Notes: generated by a model not told the origin, from the letters alone. A DNA stretch of 64,000 nucleotides from Amoebophrya sp. A120 (GCA_905178155.1 CAJINV010000004.1:8988417-9052416), one strand, 5' to 3'. Positions 23,101 to 34,262 are shown, numbered from the stretch's first letter. Numbers and translations: made by a program.

Positions 23101-26100
23101 CTTCCTCACCGCAACCCCCCCTTTTTGCAACGGTTGCTGCATCGGTCCGGCCTCGGAAGCCCCGTATCAAAAGTAAAAATGTCTGGGTCTGGAAACTTGT
23201 GATGCTGGGTGGCGTCTCATGATGAGGCTACAAATGCTGGCTCAGCATGACAGGTTTCTGCGCTCCTAGGTGTTGCCTACTCTGCATGACAAACGGCGCT
23301 TCTGCATCACAGAAAAGCGGAGCTCTTGGGTAACGTGCATGACAGATTTAAGAGTCATGCCAGACAAGCATGACAAACATGAATTCTTCCAGACCCAGAC
23401 ATTTTTGCACTTGATACCCCGGCGAACGTAACCAACATCGGAGATCTCTCCTACCACGCGCGTTGCCTCGATGTGCACAAGTGCGCGGCGGCGGAGGTTC
23501 CTGGCGGAGCTGGTGCTCTTGGTGGTACGACGAATCCAGATGAGCAGCATGATCAGCGCAGGAGGACCAAGTACGCCTTCGTCCTTACCCACAAGGGGGT
23601 TCTGCCCCAGCCGGAGAGGAATACCACGGAATATCAAATGCAAAAGCATCGTACTCGTAAGTATAAATGCATTACAAATTTCCTCAGCATGAGAAACAAA
23701 ATCTGTCATGCGGATTTACCTTAATAAACGAATTTGTAATGCGTGACTGCAATTACTACGAGTGCGATACTTTTGCACAGGACACGGAATGGATTGACCT
23801 CATGTTCCCAAACCTTCGCAGCATGGAGCTGGCCCGGCAGGGAATACTGAGACAAGGAAAATCAGCGACGAAAGATATCGAAATCGACATTCTCCTCCTC
23901 GTTGCGCTGAACCGCGGCATGACGATCGGGGTTGACGCAAAGTGGTGGGAGAAAACTGTATCTTACCTGCAAACCGAACTGCGCCGCATCGCACCAACTA
24001 CGGTCGTGAAGCGCGTGCCGTGGACGGTGTATGCGTTGCAAATATGTCTGGGCGTGGAAGGATGCAACTTGTGATGCGCATTTCACAACACATAAAAATC
24101 TGTCATGCATAAGAAGCAAAAGCTGCCCACTTTTTGTCACCAAAATTGGGCATTTGTCATGCGGATCCGGCATTGCGGAAGCTCCTCGAAACCTGTGATG
24201 CTAGAGCTTCCATGCCAGACCTTCTGTGTCATGCAAAAGCAGCATGACCCTTCCATACCCAGACATATTTTCATTCAATACGGTGCCGGAGGATGCGAAG
24301 TTTGACCGGAAGGAAAGCTGGTGCGGCGAGGTCGATTTTATCCGGCTCAATATGAACTGCAAAAGTATCGTACTCGTATGAATGCATTACAAATTTCCTC
24401 CGCATGAGAAATAAAATTTGTAATGCGGATTTACGATAAGAAAAAAATTTGTAATGCAAGACTTGCATTTATACGAGTACGATACTTTTGCAGTGGATAC
24501 TCAACGCGTTCAGCGAGACGGACTACGACGCCGTCGTCTACTATGGGAGTGTCAGGATCGAAATTGACAAAGTTGAAAAAATAACTTGTAATGCATAAAA
24601 TGCATGACGCGACTTACGTGTGTTGCAGCAGAGCAGGCAAGTGAGGCCGATCGTAAGCCCGTTTGGGGTTAGAGCTCGGGCCGCTAAAGTAGCATGAGAA
24701 AATCTCTCTTTTTTGCATAAACAGCATGACAAACTGGATTTAGGCACCACCAAAATTTGTCATGCGCCACTTGAAAACGGGGTTTCAACTGGCATCCAAT
24801 TTATGCATGGCAAATCATTTCAACTTTGTCGATTTCGATCCTGACAGTTCCATATCTACTACGACCGCGATGTGGAGCTGCAGGACACGGGCGGAGAAAA
24901 CCTGCTGGCGCTGTTCGAGTGTGTGGCGAAGCAGGACGTGTTTTTGACGGCCACGGGTGGGCTGAACGAGCCAATAAACGTCGGCTTTTTCGCGATGAAG
25001 CCGAACCGAAAACTGCTAGACGTCGCCCTGGAGTTTTCCAAACTTGCCGACTACAGCGACGACACCGGGTGGGCGGGCAGTGGCTGGAGTCCGGCGCGCA
25101 TGTTTTTGGTGAAGGGGAATGAAGAGGAAAGCCGTGGTGGAATCGGTGAAGGCGAGCGCGGAGAAGCTTCTGGAGGTGCTAGTCTTTACCTACCTGCTTC
25201 GTCTTCGACGGGGGCAATAATATCTTCTTCTTCGGGCATAAGAAGTACAGATACTGATTATACAGCAGGAGACGCCGACCGCACTGGTAGTACCACATCA
25301 ACTCAGCAAGAAGACAACCTTCATCTGCTGCGCGAAGGAGCCCCCGGCACCGTGGAAACAAGCGAAAATGACGGGAGCAGTATCATGGGCGGAGGGAAAG
25401 ATACAATGAATACCACTTCGCCTTCGCGCGTTAGGAACACGGATTCGAATACTGTGATGTTGTCCGCGGAAGGCGGTAGCAGTAGTACTGATGCTCATGC
25501 TACAGGAACAAGAGCCTCTCGTCCCGGCACCTTCCTGTTCGAGGAGGACGAGCAAGATTTTCTGCGTCAACAGCAGGCGACGACCTCGATGGGCACTAGA
25601 ACCACGACACGGCACGGCTTTGATTCCTTATCAGGCAAAAGCGAAGACCAAGACCACCACCTCGAGCACACGACCAGCAGGTCCTCGTTGTATAAGCGCG
25701 TTCTCCTCGACCCAAGTCTAGTCACCGCGATCCGTCAAGACCGAGACAAATACGAAGCATTTCTGAAAAAGAAGTACTTCGTCGGGGGCGAGTGCGGACA
25801 GGGCTATTTTCTCACGCTCCTCTACCACCTGAGCAATCCCGTCGTGAAAACCGCCTATGAAAAAGCGGGTTTCCCCATCGAAAATATAAAACCCTTCTCG
25901 GTCGATCGCTGCCAGTGGAACTACCAAACCAACAACGGGCACGTCTGCGAGAAAATCCAGTCCAGTTGCGACAAAGTGATCGCGCACCACAAGCCAGGAA
26001 AGGAATTCTACGCCCCAGGCCAGGACGTTTCGAAGGCGGGCGACCAATACGGGCAATGCCTCAAACGCGGCTACAAGCGGTTGGCGGCGGGCAGAGCAGC

Positions 26101-29100
26101 GGCGGGGAGTTTCCTTTCATCTACGTCTCGCAGAAGTAGTGCTTTTTTGGAAGATGACAGCGTATGCATTGCAAATATGTCTCGGTCTGGAAAGTTGCAA
26201 CTTGTAATGCTAATTCTGGATCGTGAAAAAATCTGTGTTGCATGAATGCCGAAAGTTGTCCGCTTTTGACCAAGTCGAGAGGAAGTGTCTCATGCAGGAT
26301 AGGCATGACAGGGATCTCACAGAATCTGTCATGCTAGGTCCTGCATTCCAGACGACACGAATCATGGCAAATCTGCATCACAAGTTTCGGAATCTTCCAG
26401 ACCCAGACATATTTGCATTTGATACAGCGGGATGTTGAACAAAATCGCGCTGAACGTGTTTTACTACGTGGAGAACCCGGACGACAAAAACTCGCTATGA
26501 CCTGCTCAAACGTTACAACCTCAAACGTTACAATAGAATTTGGGTTTTGTATTGCATGATGAGCATGACAGACTCGGACAGCATTTCCCTTTCTGCAATA
26601 CAAATTTCGCCAGATTGTAGTGCGGATTGGCACTCCAGAACTTGTCATGCGCAATCCTAGGAGAGTTGGCTAGGTCAGTGTTTGCTGTCCCCCGGGCTGA
26701 GGTCACTGTTGTGGGTTTCTGGCGACTTGTGTGGTGCAGGAAATTTTGCCACCACCACTGTCTGGGCCCCGTCTGTTCTGAGGCTGTGCAGGTCGGGTTA
26801 CCTGGTCGGGTTGGTTGTCGGGTCGATTCTCTCTATGCCCCTGCCCCTTGATGCCTGCCACTGGGCGGATTGGGAGCGTTTTCACGGCGTCAGCCCGTTT
26901 CTAAGAGCTGAAACTATATGACGCGTGCTGTCTGCTCTTAGACATTATGGGGAGGATTCCTCTTCTCTGTTCCCCCCAGGGCATTGCCTCATCGTTGGCG
27001 CTATCGTGTGACAGCTCTTAGTTGCCGTGGTGCTTTCGGTGGGATGGACGTCCGGTGTTGCTTCGACACTCTTGTGTTGTTGCATTTGTGAATGCGAGGG
27101 CAGTGGTGGACTGAGGTTGCTGGAGTCCTCCGTAAGGACGGCTCCAAGTTAATTTCTGACTACTCCGCTTCCTTGTGCCTCTGCTTTAGTACTATTTTTA
27201 GTGCTTTAGCTAATAGGCGTCCCCCTCGAATCTCACCTCCAGGACTTCGGGGACCCCACTTTTCCAAGGTTCTTGGTTGTGGATGGTTCCTCGAGGTCTT
27301 TGTGTCGTCTGGGTATTCTTTGGTGCACTTCTTGCAACACAAATTCCAGATTCTATTGCAACGTTTGAGATTGTAACACCTGAGCAGGTTATCCTCGCGG
27401 AAGCACTTTCTGAAGTCCTTTCCCTTGAACCTCGAGACCTGGCTGCTGCACCTCCGGTCGAGCAGAGTGGAGCCGCGGGTGTATTGAGAGGAAAAATCCC
27501 CCCTCCCCATATTGAAAAGGTATGGCTCCGGAAATTTGTGTTGCTGATTTGAGGTCACAAATCACGTCTGTCTTGCAAGAAGACAAGGGCAGAAGCTTCC
27601 GCCATATTATGGAAGCGGTTTGTCATGCCGTTGGGCCTAAAGGGAGGCCGTTTGCCATGCTGAGCAACTAGACCCATACGCCCCCAGCTAGCCTGCGGAT
27701 CTGGCCGCCATGCCTTTCTGCAACACAAATCTGATTTGTGTATCCAAATCCAGCATCAGAAATTTCGTTTTGATATGGGGAGGGGGGATTTTTCCTTTTG
27801 ATAGGGTGATTCAAGTAACCGATGCGACAGTGCGGACGTGGATCCCCGATGTACTATCCAAGAAAAAAAGTGTGCAAGTGTAACTCTGTAGGAAGAGCAG
27901 CATCACAGATTTGTTTTGCATTACAGAAAAACCTGTCATGCCTGGCTAGTACTGGTGAAAATACGCACGCAGCATGGCTATCAGATGCACTTGCAGCATG
28001 ACAAGTGTAACGGTCTTGCGTTTTTTGCATCACAAATATACTCTCACACAGCTTTTTTCTTGCATATGTACCCGAGCAGTTTTACCGATTGCCATATAGC
28101 CAAGCAAAGTCGGATTTTGTCCGCTACGCGCTCCTGTATTACCATGGGGGGATCTACCTGGACGGGGACTTCATCGTGCAACGGGATTTGCACGAGAACA
28201 TCTTGGAAGCCCTGTCCGGAGCAACGACATTTGGTGGCGTCGCAGGAATAAACAGCGGAGGTGGAAATCAAATTCAAAATACCAGAAAACAGTCGTTCTT
28301 TCCCATCGAGCTGTTGTCCTACAACTCCGCCGGGCAGAACTGCAAGGGGATGAGGCCGCCGAATTTCAAGCCGACCTTTTCTTTATGAACTGCAAAAGTA
28401 TCGTACTCGTATAAATACATGACAAATTCCCTCAGCATGAAAAAAAAATTTGTAATGCGGGTTTACCTTGAGAAAAAAACTTGTGATGCACGATTGCAAT
28501 ACGAGTACAGCACGATACTTTTGCACAGGATATTCTTCCAATTTTCTTGGTGCGACGAAGGGGAGTTTGTACATGATATCAAATGGAAAAATGTCTGGGT
28601 CTGGAAGAGGAGAAGTTTTTCATGCACATTTTCCATGATCCATGATGTCTCTGTTGTATGCAATAGCATCACAGATTTTTTGAGCGCCTATCGATGCGCG
28701 TCCTGCATGACAAATGCCTTCTCCGCGTAGCCACATTTGACTCCTCTTGCTGCTCATGCAATACAGATTTTTTGAGCATCCAAATGCAGCATCACAAGTT
28801 TGGCTCTTCCAGACCCAGACATATTTGCAATCCATACATGAAACGGGTCTACGACCTGCAGAAGCAAACGCTGACAACCCCCTGCGAAACCCCGGAAAAA
28901 AACGTGTGCTGCTCCGGCCTAGATCGGAAGAAGCAGTGCCACATCGGTTGGGGCGGGCTGGGCGAGGGAATCTCCACCGGCGGGGAGATCGCGTTAGCTG
29001 CGGCTGATCAGGAAGTTTTGGAACAGTCGGGGGTGGGAAAGGAGATTCGGGAAAACCCGCTGGGGCTCATCTATAGAAAAGACAAGACGAGTGCTGATCC

Positions 29101-31151
29101 TGACGGGAGTAGTAGTGCCACGACCGGCCTGGTGAAGATATCGAGTTCCACAACTTCCACTTCAAGTACACTTTCGCGAAATAGTCCGGTCACCAACGGT
29201 ATACAGCAATTTCTAACGACGACTACCGGGATGCCGGGTAGACGTAGCAGCTCTAGCGGTGCAATAAATTACCGAGAGGTTTATGATAGTGACCAAACAG
29301 CAATATCGGAGAATGAAGATTCCGAAATGCAGTTCAAAATCCAGGGCATTGTCGCCTGTTTCCAAAACGAGACAGAATTCGCCGCGTTGAACCCGCAGTT
29401 GCTCGGCGGTAACATGTATCAAGTGCAAAAATTTCTGGGTCTGGAAACTTGTAATACTGCGTTGGGAATAGTGAATGCCCTGCAATGCACAGCCAAGCAT
29501 GAGAAGTATCTGCGCTTCTTTGTGTTGCGTCTTTCGCATGACAAACTGCGGTTTTGCATGAAGGGCAAGAAAAGGGTCTCTTCTTGGACACGCATCACAA
29601 ACTTTTTGGTCATGCCAGAAAAGCATGACAAATCTCGCAATCTTCCAGACCCAGACACTTTTTCATTTGATAACATGACGGATGAAAACAGTGAGGAACG
29701 AATCGCCTTTTTCCGAGACGTGCACGCGACGGTTAAGTCCGAGCAAGAGGTGCGGAACGCGCTAGGCCGGACCGCGTACCACATGTTCGCCTCCAACGGC
29801 CTGCCGGAGTGGCTATTGTGAGGAAAAATCCCCCCTCCCCATACCAAAAAGGGGCACTACTGAAAATTTGTGATGCTGATTTGTGACCGCAAATCGTCCC
29901 TGTATTGCAAGAGGGCAAAGCCAGAGAATCGGCCGCGTTGCCCAAGCACTTTGTAATGTTGTATCGCCTACAGATGATATGCCTGCCTTGCTAGGTGCCT
30001 ACAGCAAAACGCCCCTACTCAGGGGCTGCATCTGCCTGCAGTCCTCGACTGCTAGACAGATTGGATTTGTGTACACAAATCCCGCATCACAGATTTCGGC
30101 TTTGATATGGGGAGGGGGGATTTTTCACTTTGATAGTGGCACGAGAAAAGTTGCGAGGCGTTCGCTACGGACCATTCCACGGTGTTGGGAAAGATCTACA
30201 GCTCGGCACTGATGCTGCAACAAGAAGACCACGGCGAGGAAACAACATCAAGTCGAAATAATGCCACTGCCAGCACGACGACGACTTTGTCCAAAATCTG
30301 CACTAGAGACGTGATGTCTGAAGCCGTGGTTGCAAAGTCGGTTACGCTGCACCCGGAAATGTCTTTCCCATTGGTGCAGAAGATGCCGGACGAGGAGGCG
30401 GAAAACAAGCAGGGGTCCTCGGAAGTAGGAGCAGGTCATACTACTGCTCCTGCACACAGTGTCGCCGCGTTTGTGGAAGTGGTCGTGGGTGGGCAAGAAG
30501 ATGAGGAGGAAATGACAACAGATAGTCCTCTATCCCACGAAAAAACTGTTTCACTGTGAACTTGTGATGCATAGAATGGAAAACAGAACTATTTGTCTTG
30601 CTACGCCTGCAAGGCATTGGGTTCTTAAGCGTGTTTTCCCTTTGAAAGCGCGCACGGCAAATTTTCTGTGTCATGTGTAGCAAACTTGTGATGCGGATCT
30701 TGCAAGACCATCACAGTGAAACGGTTTTTTCGTGGGATATCCTCGTGCGCGACAGAACAGTGGAGAAATCGAGACTGATCTTCATACTGCATCTCTGCCT
30801 GCTCCTTCTGCTGCAGCTCCCCCTGCTGCAGCTTCTACCGATGAACCGCAACCGCAGATCAAGATCATGCACCAAAAGTCAATAACGATAACCCCGGCCG
30901 AGACAAGTTTTCTACAAGAGAAAGTGAAAAGCACCGCGCCGGAACTGGAAGTAGGACCGCGGCCAGCATCCGGACCAGACACGACGGAGAAACCGCGTCT
31001 CCTCCGACGGGCGCTGGACGTGGCGGAGGACGTGGATGGCTTATTTTTCGAGGGTAGTACGAAGATGACATCATCGTCCCGTCAATCCGAGAGAATAAAG
31101 TCGATTGACCGTGCTGGCAGCGAGCAGGAGGGGACGGAACTGTTGGATTGA
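20182..31151 (+). CDS. three-domain glycosyltransferase, secretory pathway
   Basis: Eighteen exons: 20182-21060, 21218-21718, 21972-22562, 22820-23164, 23422-23631, 23790-24029, 24286-24350, 24505-24541, 24860-26162, 26430-26495, 27399-27481, 27809-27854, 28072-28383, 28538-28576, 28842-29416, 29678-29813, 30141-30530, 30745-31151; 2074 aa. All 17 gaps are introner elements and none is GT-AG. The N-terminus is hydrophobic (MVLSSRAQLSALAVVLPVAA), a signal peptide or anchor. Region 1 (about 237-600) has THVFTLDADAAF with a DxD and CRGVNNGLLFAANTAFSRTF, like GT34 enzymes. Region 2 (about 740-1340) has DYDAVVYYDRDVELQ, EPINVGFFAMKPN and ECGQGYFLTLLYHL, the glycogenin (GT8) pattern. Region 3 (about 1430-1800) has YYHGGIYLDGDF, the GT32 sugar-binding signature. 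Predicted Golgi enzyme of surface glycan synthesis; donors unknown. Start: first in-frame ATG. Confidence 0.83.
21061..21212 (+). mobile_element. introner element, family B
   Basis: 152 bp. TSD ggttc at 21056-21060 and 21213-21217; phase 0; joins CGTCGGTTC to GGCCACGGG. Confidence 0.92.
21720..21969 (+). mobile_element. introner element, family F, irregular right edge
   Basis: 250 bp by comparison with 18801-19039. Flanks agatc (21715-21719) and acatc (21970-21974) match imperfectly. Removing element plus one TSD would shift frame; the frame-keeping junction is GAT (21718) to ATC (21972). Confidence 0.75.
22563..22814 (+). mobile_element. introner element, family E
   Basis: 252 bp. TSD ttcga at 22558-22562 and 22815-22819; phase 0. 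The ends hold gttacaatctcaaacgttac and its complement. Confidence 0.9.
23165..23416 (+). mobile_element. introner element, family A
   Basis: 252 bp. TSD ccccg at 23160-23164 and 23417-23421; phase 0. Confidence 0.92.
23632..23782 (+). mobile_element. introner element, family B
   Basis: 151 bp. The flanking repeat cacggaa is 7 bp here (23625-23631, 23783-23789), and the right end stops at cacagga rather than cacaggata. Phase 0. Confidence 0.88.
24030..24280 (+). mobile_element. introner element, family A
   Basis: 251 bp. TSD cggtg at 24025-24029 and 24281-24285; phase 0. The interior closely matches 6294-6548 and 50562-50813. Confidence 0.92.
24351..24499 (+). mobile_element. introner element, family B
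   Basis: 149 bp. TSD ctcaa at 24346-24350 and 24500-24504; phase 2. Confidence 0.92.
24542..24854 (+). mobile_element. introner element, family G
   Basis: 313 bp. Ends tatgggagtgtcaggatcga and tcgatcctgacagttccata. TSD tctac at 24537-24541 and 24855-24859; phase 0. It sits just before the GT8-like YDRD motif. Confidence 0.92.
26163..26424 (-). mobile_element. introner element, family A, inverted
   Basis: 262 bp. The interior is the reverse complement of the 19087 and 58331 copies. TSD cagcg at 26158-26162 and 26425-26429; phase 1. Confidence 0.92.
26496..27393 (+). mobile_element. introner element, family E, with a 0.64-kb insertion
   Basis: 898 bp. TSD ctcgc at 26491-26495 and 27394-27398; phase 1. 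Subtracting the insertion leaves 253 bp, against 252 bp for the other two family E copies. Confidence 0.88.
26681..27322. mobile_element. unidentified 642-bp insertion inside a family E element
   Basis: Alignment with the copy at 22563 breaks after ggctaggtcagtg and resumes at gtgcacttcttgc, so this stretch is extra. A possible 3-bp duplication (gtg) flanks it. It is T/G-rich, with no coding frame, clear TIRs or family resemblance. Confidence 0.6.
27482..27803 (+). mobile_element. introner element, family C
   Basis: 322 bp. TSD gggtg at 27477-27481 and 27804-27808; phase 0. Ends aaaaatcccccctccccata and tatggggaggggggattttt. Confidence 0.92.
27855..28066. mobile_element. introner element, family K (single copy)
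   Basis: 212 bp. Ends tatccaagaaaaaaagtgtg and cacacagcttttttcttg. TSD tgtac at 27850-27854 and 28067-28071; phase 1; brings the GT32 core into frame. Confidence 0.85.
28384..28532 (+). mobile_element. introner element, family B
   Basis: 149 bp. TSD ttctt at 28379-28383 and 28533-28537; phase 1. Confidence 0.92.
28577..28836 (+). mobile_element. introner element, family A
   Basis: 260 bp. TSD catga at 28572-28576 and 28837-28841; phase 1. The interior is closest to 7891-8211. Confidence 0.92.
29417..29672 (+). mobile_element. introner element, family A
   Basis: 256 bp. TSD acatg at 29412-29416 and 29673-29677; phase 0. Confidence 0.92.
29814..30135 (+). mobile_element. introner element, family C
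   Basis: 322 bp. TSD gtggc at 29809-29813 and 30136-30140; phase 1. Confidence 0.92.
30531..30739 (+). mobile_element. introner element, family H
   Basis: 209 bp. Ends tatcccacgaaaaaactgtt and aacggttttttcgtgggata. TSD tcctc at 30526-30530 and 30740-30744; phase 1. Confidence 0.92.
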
Positions 31152-31454
31152 AGTGGTGGTGAAGTAGAAAATAGAACTCCCTTGTCGTTCTAGTTCTTTC
31201 CACCTGTAGGATTTAATATGATGCGTTTCGATTTGGTTTTGGATTTAAAAGAGTGAGAGACAGGAGCAGCGGCGCGCCGAACGCTGGCGGACGAAGATAG
31301 TCAACTAAAGAATAACAGAAATTGATTCGGAACCAACTTCTACGAAGCTTATTCAGATGAATTTCTCTTTGAACAAGTAGTACTTAAGCGAACCAATAAC
31401 GTCCAAAGATCGTAGTTCCGTGTGTGTTGATGAGTTGCATCCTCCCTTACGCTA
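31152..31454. other. intergenic, 303 bp
   Basis: 3' flank of the glycosyltransferase gene. Nothing recognised. Confidence 0.5.
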
Positions 31455-31499
31455 GTGGTCAACATGTCCTCGAAGAGAACTACAGGCCATGAGAAAGAT
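31455..31499 (+). repeat. 45-bp direct repeat, copy 1 (contains ATG 31464)
   Basis: Matches 32732-32776 with one mismatch. It encodes MSSKRTTGHEKD. After it, the reading frame runs to a possible GT donor at 31531, so it may be a real first exon. Confidence 0.75.
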
Positions 31500-31603
31500 A
31501 CGTGCGCTGGGCGCTCCTGCCGCCAACCAGGTACCTTAGCTAATACATTTAGGTCATCACATTCTAGGTTACGCAGTCAGCACGCGGGCGCGCAACCTCG
31601 TGA

Positions 31604-32881
31604 GGACCGGGATGGGGGGACCACCATCTGTGGCCCCATCTTTGTACAAAAGGCTCCGACAACAATCGGAGCCTGTCCGTGACCAAGCCCAAGCGGTGGT
31701 CAGCGAGAGCGAGCGGGGAGGCGGCCACCCTCCCGCGGCCGCCACGCGCGCGCCCGCCAAAGCCACGTACCGCAATCCCGGCTTTCCTCACTGCCGATTT
31801 CACAACACTGCCGTGGCGGGCGGTGAAGCAGCTCGCACTCATGATGCAGCTGGGCACGCGCATGGACACAAACTGCGCCATTCTGCCGGAGGACCTCCGC
31901 TACGAGCCCGGCCGCCTGCTGGTCTATATTCGCAAGGACAAGGTGCGTAGCATGGAGAAGCGCACTGTGGCCATCGGTTGCAACTGTGCGCAGGAGGGTA
32001 GCAACGTCGACCGGCAGTGGTGCCTCCTCCACAACGACGCGCTGCGACCGGTGCCCCTGCCCATTCTGCTGAGCGAGTGGGGCGACGGGCATGGCAACGC
32101 AAAGCAGAAGAAGTTCCTTCAGCTCATGGGCTGGACGCAGCAGAGCTTCCGCCGCTACCAAGCGCTTGCAGCCCGGCACTACATTGAAAGGCGAATGCTG
32201 ACCTTCGACCTGACCGGCTGGATGCGGGGCCGGGGCTGGGGCAAGCTCAGCACCTTCCTGCGGTACTCCGGTGACTTCAGCACCTGGAAACATTACTTTG
32301 CGGACCGCGCGAAGTGCATGCCGGTGTTCGGCGCCATCCGGCCGCATGCCGTTGCATTGGCGAAGCAGCTGGCCGCCGACCTGCGGTTTTCCGGCGACGT
32401 CGTCTTCAAGGATGCAGCAGGCGGGAGCGATCAGGAGTACAGCGGGTCGGAAGGTGAGCCGGGGAAGCCGGCGAAGCAGGCACAGGAGGGGCGAAAGCGC
32501 AGCAGTGTGTTGTGCGAGGAAGCGCTGGACCCAGTGGAAGACGAGCCGTTCTTCAGCAAGCGCGGGAAGTCAGCGGTGCCGAAGCCGCACTACCTTAGAG
32601 TGCCGCATGGATTGCCGCCAGGAGTTGCGCCAGCCCTCCAGTTGGCAAGCGCGCCAGCACCCTCCACGTCCCGGCCCATGAAGACCAAGGCCGCGACGCA
32701 CAGCAGCAGCTCCACCGCTGGAGCCAAACCCGTGGTCAACATGTCCTCGAACAGAACTACAGGCCATGAGAAAGATGAAGTGAAGCTGAGTGCCGGGCGG
32801 TCCTCCTCCTCGTCCGCAGTCGTTATGAGTGTGACGCAGTTTGTTCTTTTGTGTAGAGCTAGAGCCAGACATTACACTTAG
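31604..32881 (+). CDS. tyrosine-recombinase-like ORF, probably transposon-derived
   Basis: The frame is open from 31604 to the stop at 32879-32881, with no clear ATG start; a GTG lies at 31679. Residues about 60-200 resemble a tyrosine recombinase: QLGTRMDTNCAI fits the catalytic-Arg helix, LLVYIRKDKVRSMEKRTV fits the beta-hairpin with Lys, and LMGWTQQSFRRYQALAARHY fits the distal helix ending in Tyr. Tyrosine recombinases occur in Crypton and DIRS elements. The tail is disordered and includes the second copy of the 45-bp repeat in the same frame (MSSNRTTGHEKD). It has higher GC than its surroundings. The family call rests on pattern only; it could be a host gene with an unrelated fold. Confidence 0.4.
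   Translation, partial: GPGWGDHHLWPHLCTKGSDNNRSLSVTKPKRWSARASGEAATLPRPPRARPPKPRTAIPAFLTADFTTLPWRAVKQLALMMQLGTRMDTNCAILPEDLRYEPGRLLVYIRKDKVRSMEKRTVAIGCNCAQEGSNVDRQWCLLHNDALRPVPLPILLSEWGDGHGNAKQKKFLQLMGWTQQSFRRYQALAARHYIERRMLTFDLTGWMRGRGWGKLSTFLRYSGDFSTWKHYFADRAKCMPVFGAIRPHAVALAKQLAADLRFSGDVVFKDAAGGSDQEYSGSEGEPGKPAKQAQEGRKRSSVLCEEALDPVEDEPFFSKRGKSAVPKPHYLRVPHGLPPGVAPALQLASAPAPSTSRPMKTKAATHSSSSTAGAKPVVNMSSNRTTGHEKDEVKLSAGRSSSSSAVVMSVTQFVLLCRARARHYT
31652..31673. repeat. perfect 8-bp-stem hairpin
   Basis: ggctccga, loop caacaa, tcggagcc. It lies just upstream of the recombinase-like region. Confidence 0.6.
32732..32776 (+). repeat. 45-bp direct repeat, copy 2
   Basis: Second copy of 31455-31499, 1277 bp downstream. 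The following bases also resemble those after copy 1 (Gly-Arg-Ser-rich codons), so the duplication was originally longer. Confidence 0.75.
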
Positions 32882-34262
32882 AAAACACGAAACAAGAACA
32901 TGCAGCAGGCACAGTCGTTGACGCGGCCCTCAACACTGCCGGCAATTGTGATTGTATCAACTGTGATTTTCAAGCCACCTAGTAAGTAGCGGGAGCACGT
33001 AACTGCCCCAGTGGGACCGGGAAGATAGCGCGCGTCTAGCAGACTGGCCTTGGGCCTGCTGTCGACGGCTAGACGAAGCGGCGGATCCCCGCTGGGTGGC
33101 AGTGATGTTGATGTGAGGTTTGCTGCGAGATGAGATCAGAGAAGGCTCGTAGTTAGAAATAGCTTCGGTCTGGGCGAGTGAAACGTTATCCAGAATGTGC
33201 CCCTAAGACCCTAGCGAGAATTTTCTTACCGTGACTCCCCTCGGGATTGAGAACGTTAGCCCAGGGTAGAGTCTCGCGCTGCACTAAGTATAGTAGTGCC
33301 GTGGCCCTCCTTATATGAATATAGTGCCCGCTCGTGTAGTTAGTATTCCGCGTATCGCCCTCCCATAATTTAGGTTTTGTATGAAAGTAGCGACACCTGT
33401 GCGGATCAGGTGCAGTAGAGATGCTCGGCACGTAGCGCGACCGGGGGAGGTAGTTTGGTTAGTTTACTAGTAAGGTGAAAGGTGCAATAATTAATCGACT
33501 CTCAGTTTTTTAAGATGTAAAAAACCTCACAGCTCGCAGTTCTGAAAAACAGAAAAGTAAAAGAAAAGAAGCCGTGGAAAAAGTTCCTTATGAACTTGGG
33601 CAAAAAAACGTAGCTTAAGCAGCAGGAGTTTGTATGCGCTGCACCCAGCCCCGCCGAGTTACATAATCGCCCCAGAGGGTTAAGGAAAAGGCTAGCTTCG
33701 TCCACTAGTTGTAGGAAACTGATACAAATAGGTAGCTTAGTGGGCATGTGCTCCTGCCCGGATTGGCGTCCACACTGGCATTTGGTAGTCGCGTGCCCGT
33801 GGTGCATAGCGTTGCGTCGTTCCCTGCCCCGGTCTAGTGAGCCACATGCGAAGAGGCCACCGCCAACCACCACCCCCCGAAGTGAAGTGAAAACAATTTG
33901 AATTTGAATTTGAACATCATGTGTATCTTTACCCCCGCCGACTTCTACCGGTCGGCCGCCTACGGCTGACCCAGTCAAATTCAGTATCAGTTGACCCACA
34001 GTTCAGGCACCCTGTAGAGCGCAGAAGTAGTGCTGTTTTTCCCACATCTCTGTCTCGGTTTTTCGCACTTTTGATCGCCTTCTGCGCGATTGATCTTACG
34101 ACGGTATGAGGTGACCCCGAATTGCGCACAGCTCTCTACGATTTAACTGTCTGCCCGTCTCTGATATAGAATAATCAACGCCGTACCGTCCTAAATGCAC
34201 AGCCACAAGTTTTGTCTGTCTTAGTTTTATTTCGCAGTCTTCAATCGTGTAGTAGTTCAAAA
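32882..34262. other. gene-poor stretch, 1381 bp
   Basis: No host gene is supported. It contains the orphan 54-bp start-region repeat at 33913-33966 and an aatttg-repeat tract at 33896-33912 just before it. The rest may be degraded transposon sequence. Confidence 0.5.
33913..33966 (+). pseudogene. orphan copy of the start of the 35019 gene
   Basis: These 54 bp match 35013-35066 with two mismatches, including the ATG and 16 codons (MCIFTPADFYRSAAYG). A TGA follows at once. The copies are exactly 1100 bp apart. Confidence 0.75.

Noticed and set aside
26627-27376. ORFs of 60-94 codons across the 0.64-kb insertion
   Set aside because: Short, overlapping on both strands, no start context; the region is within an element that must be removed.
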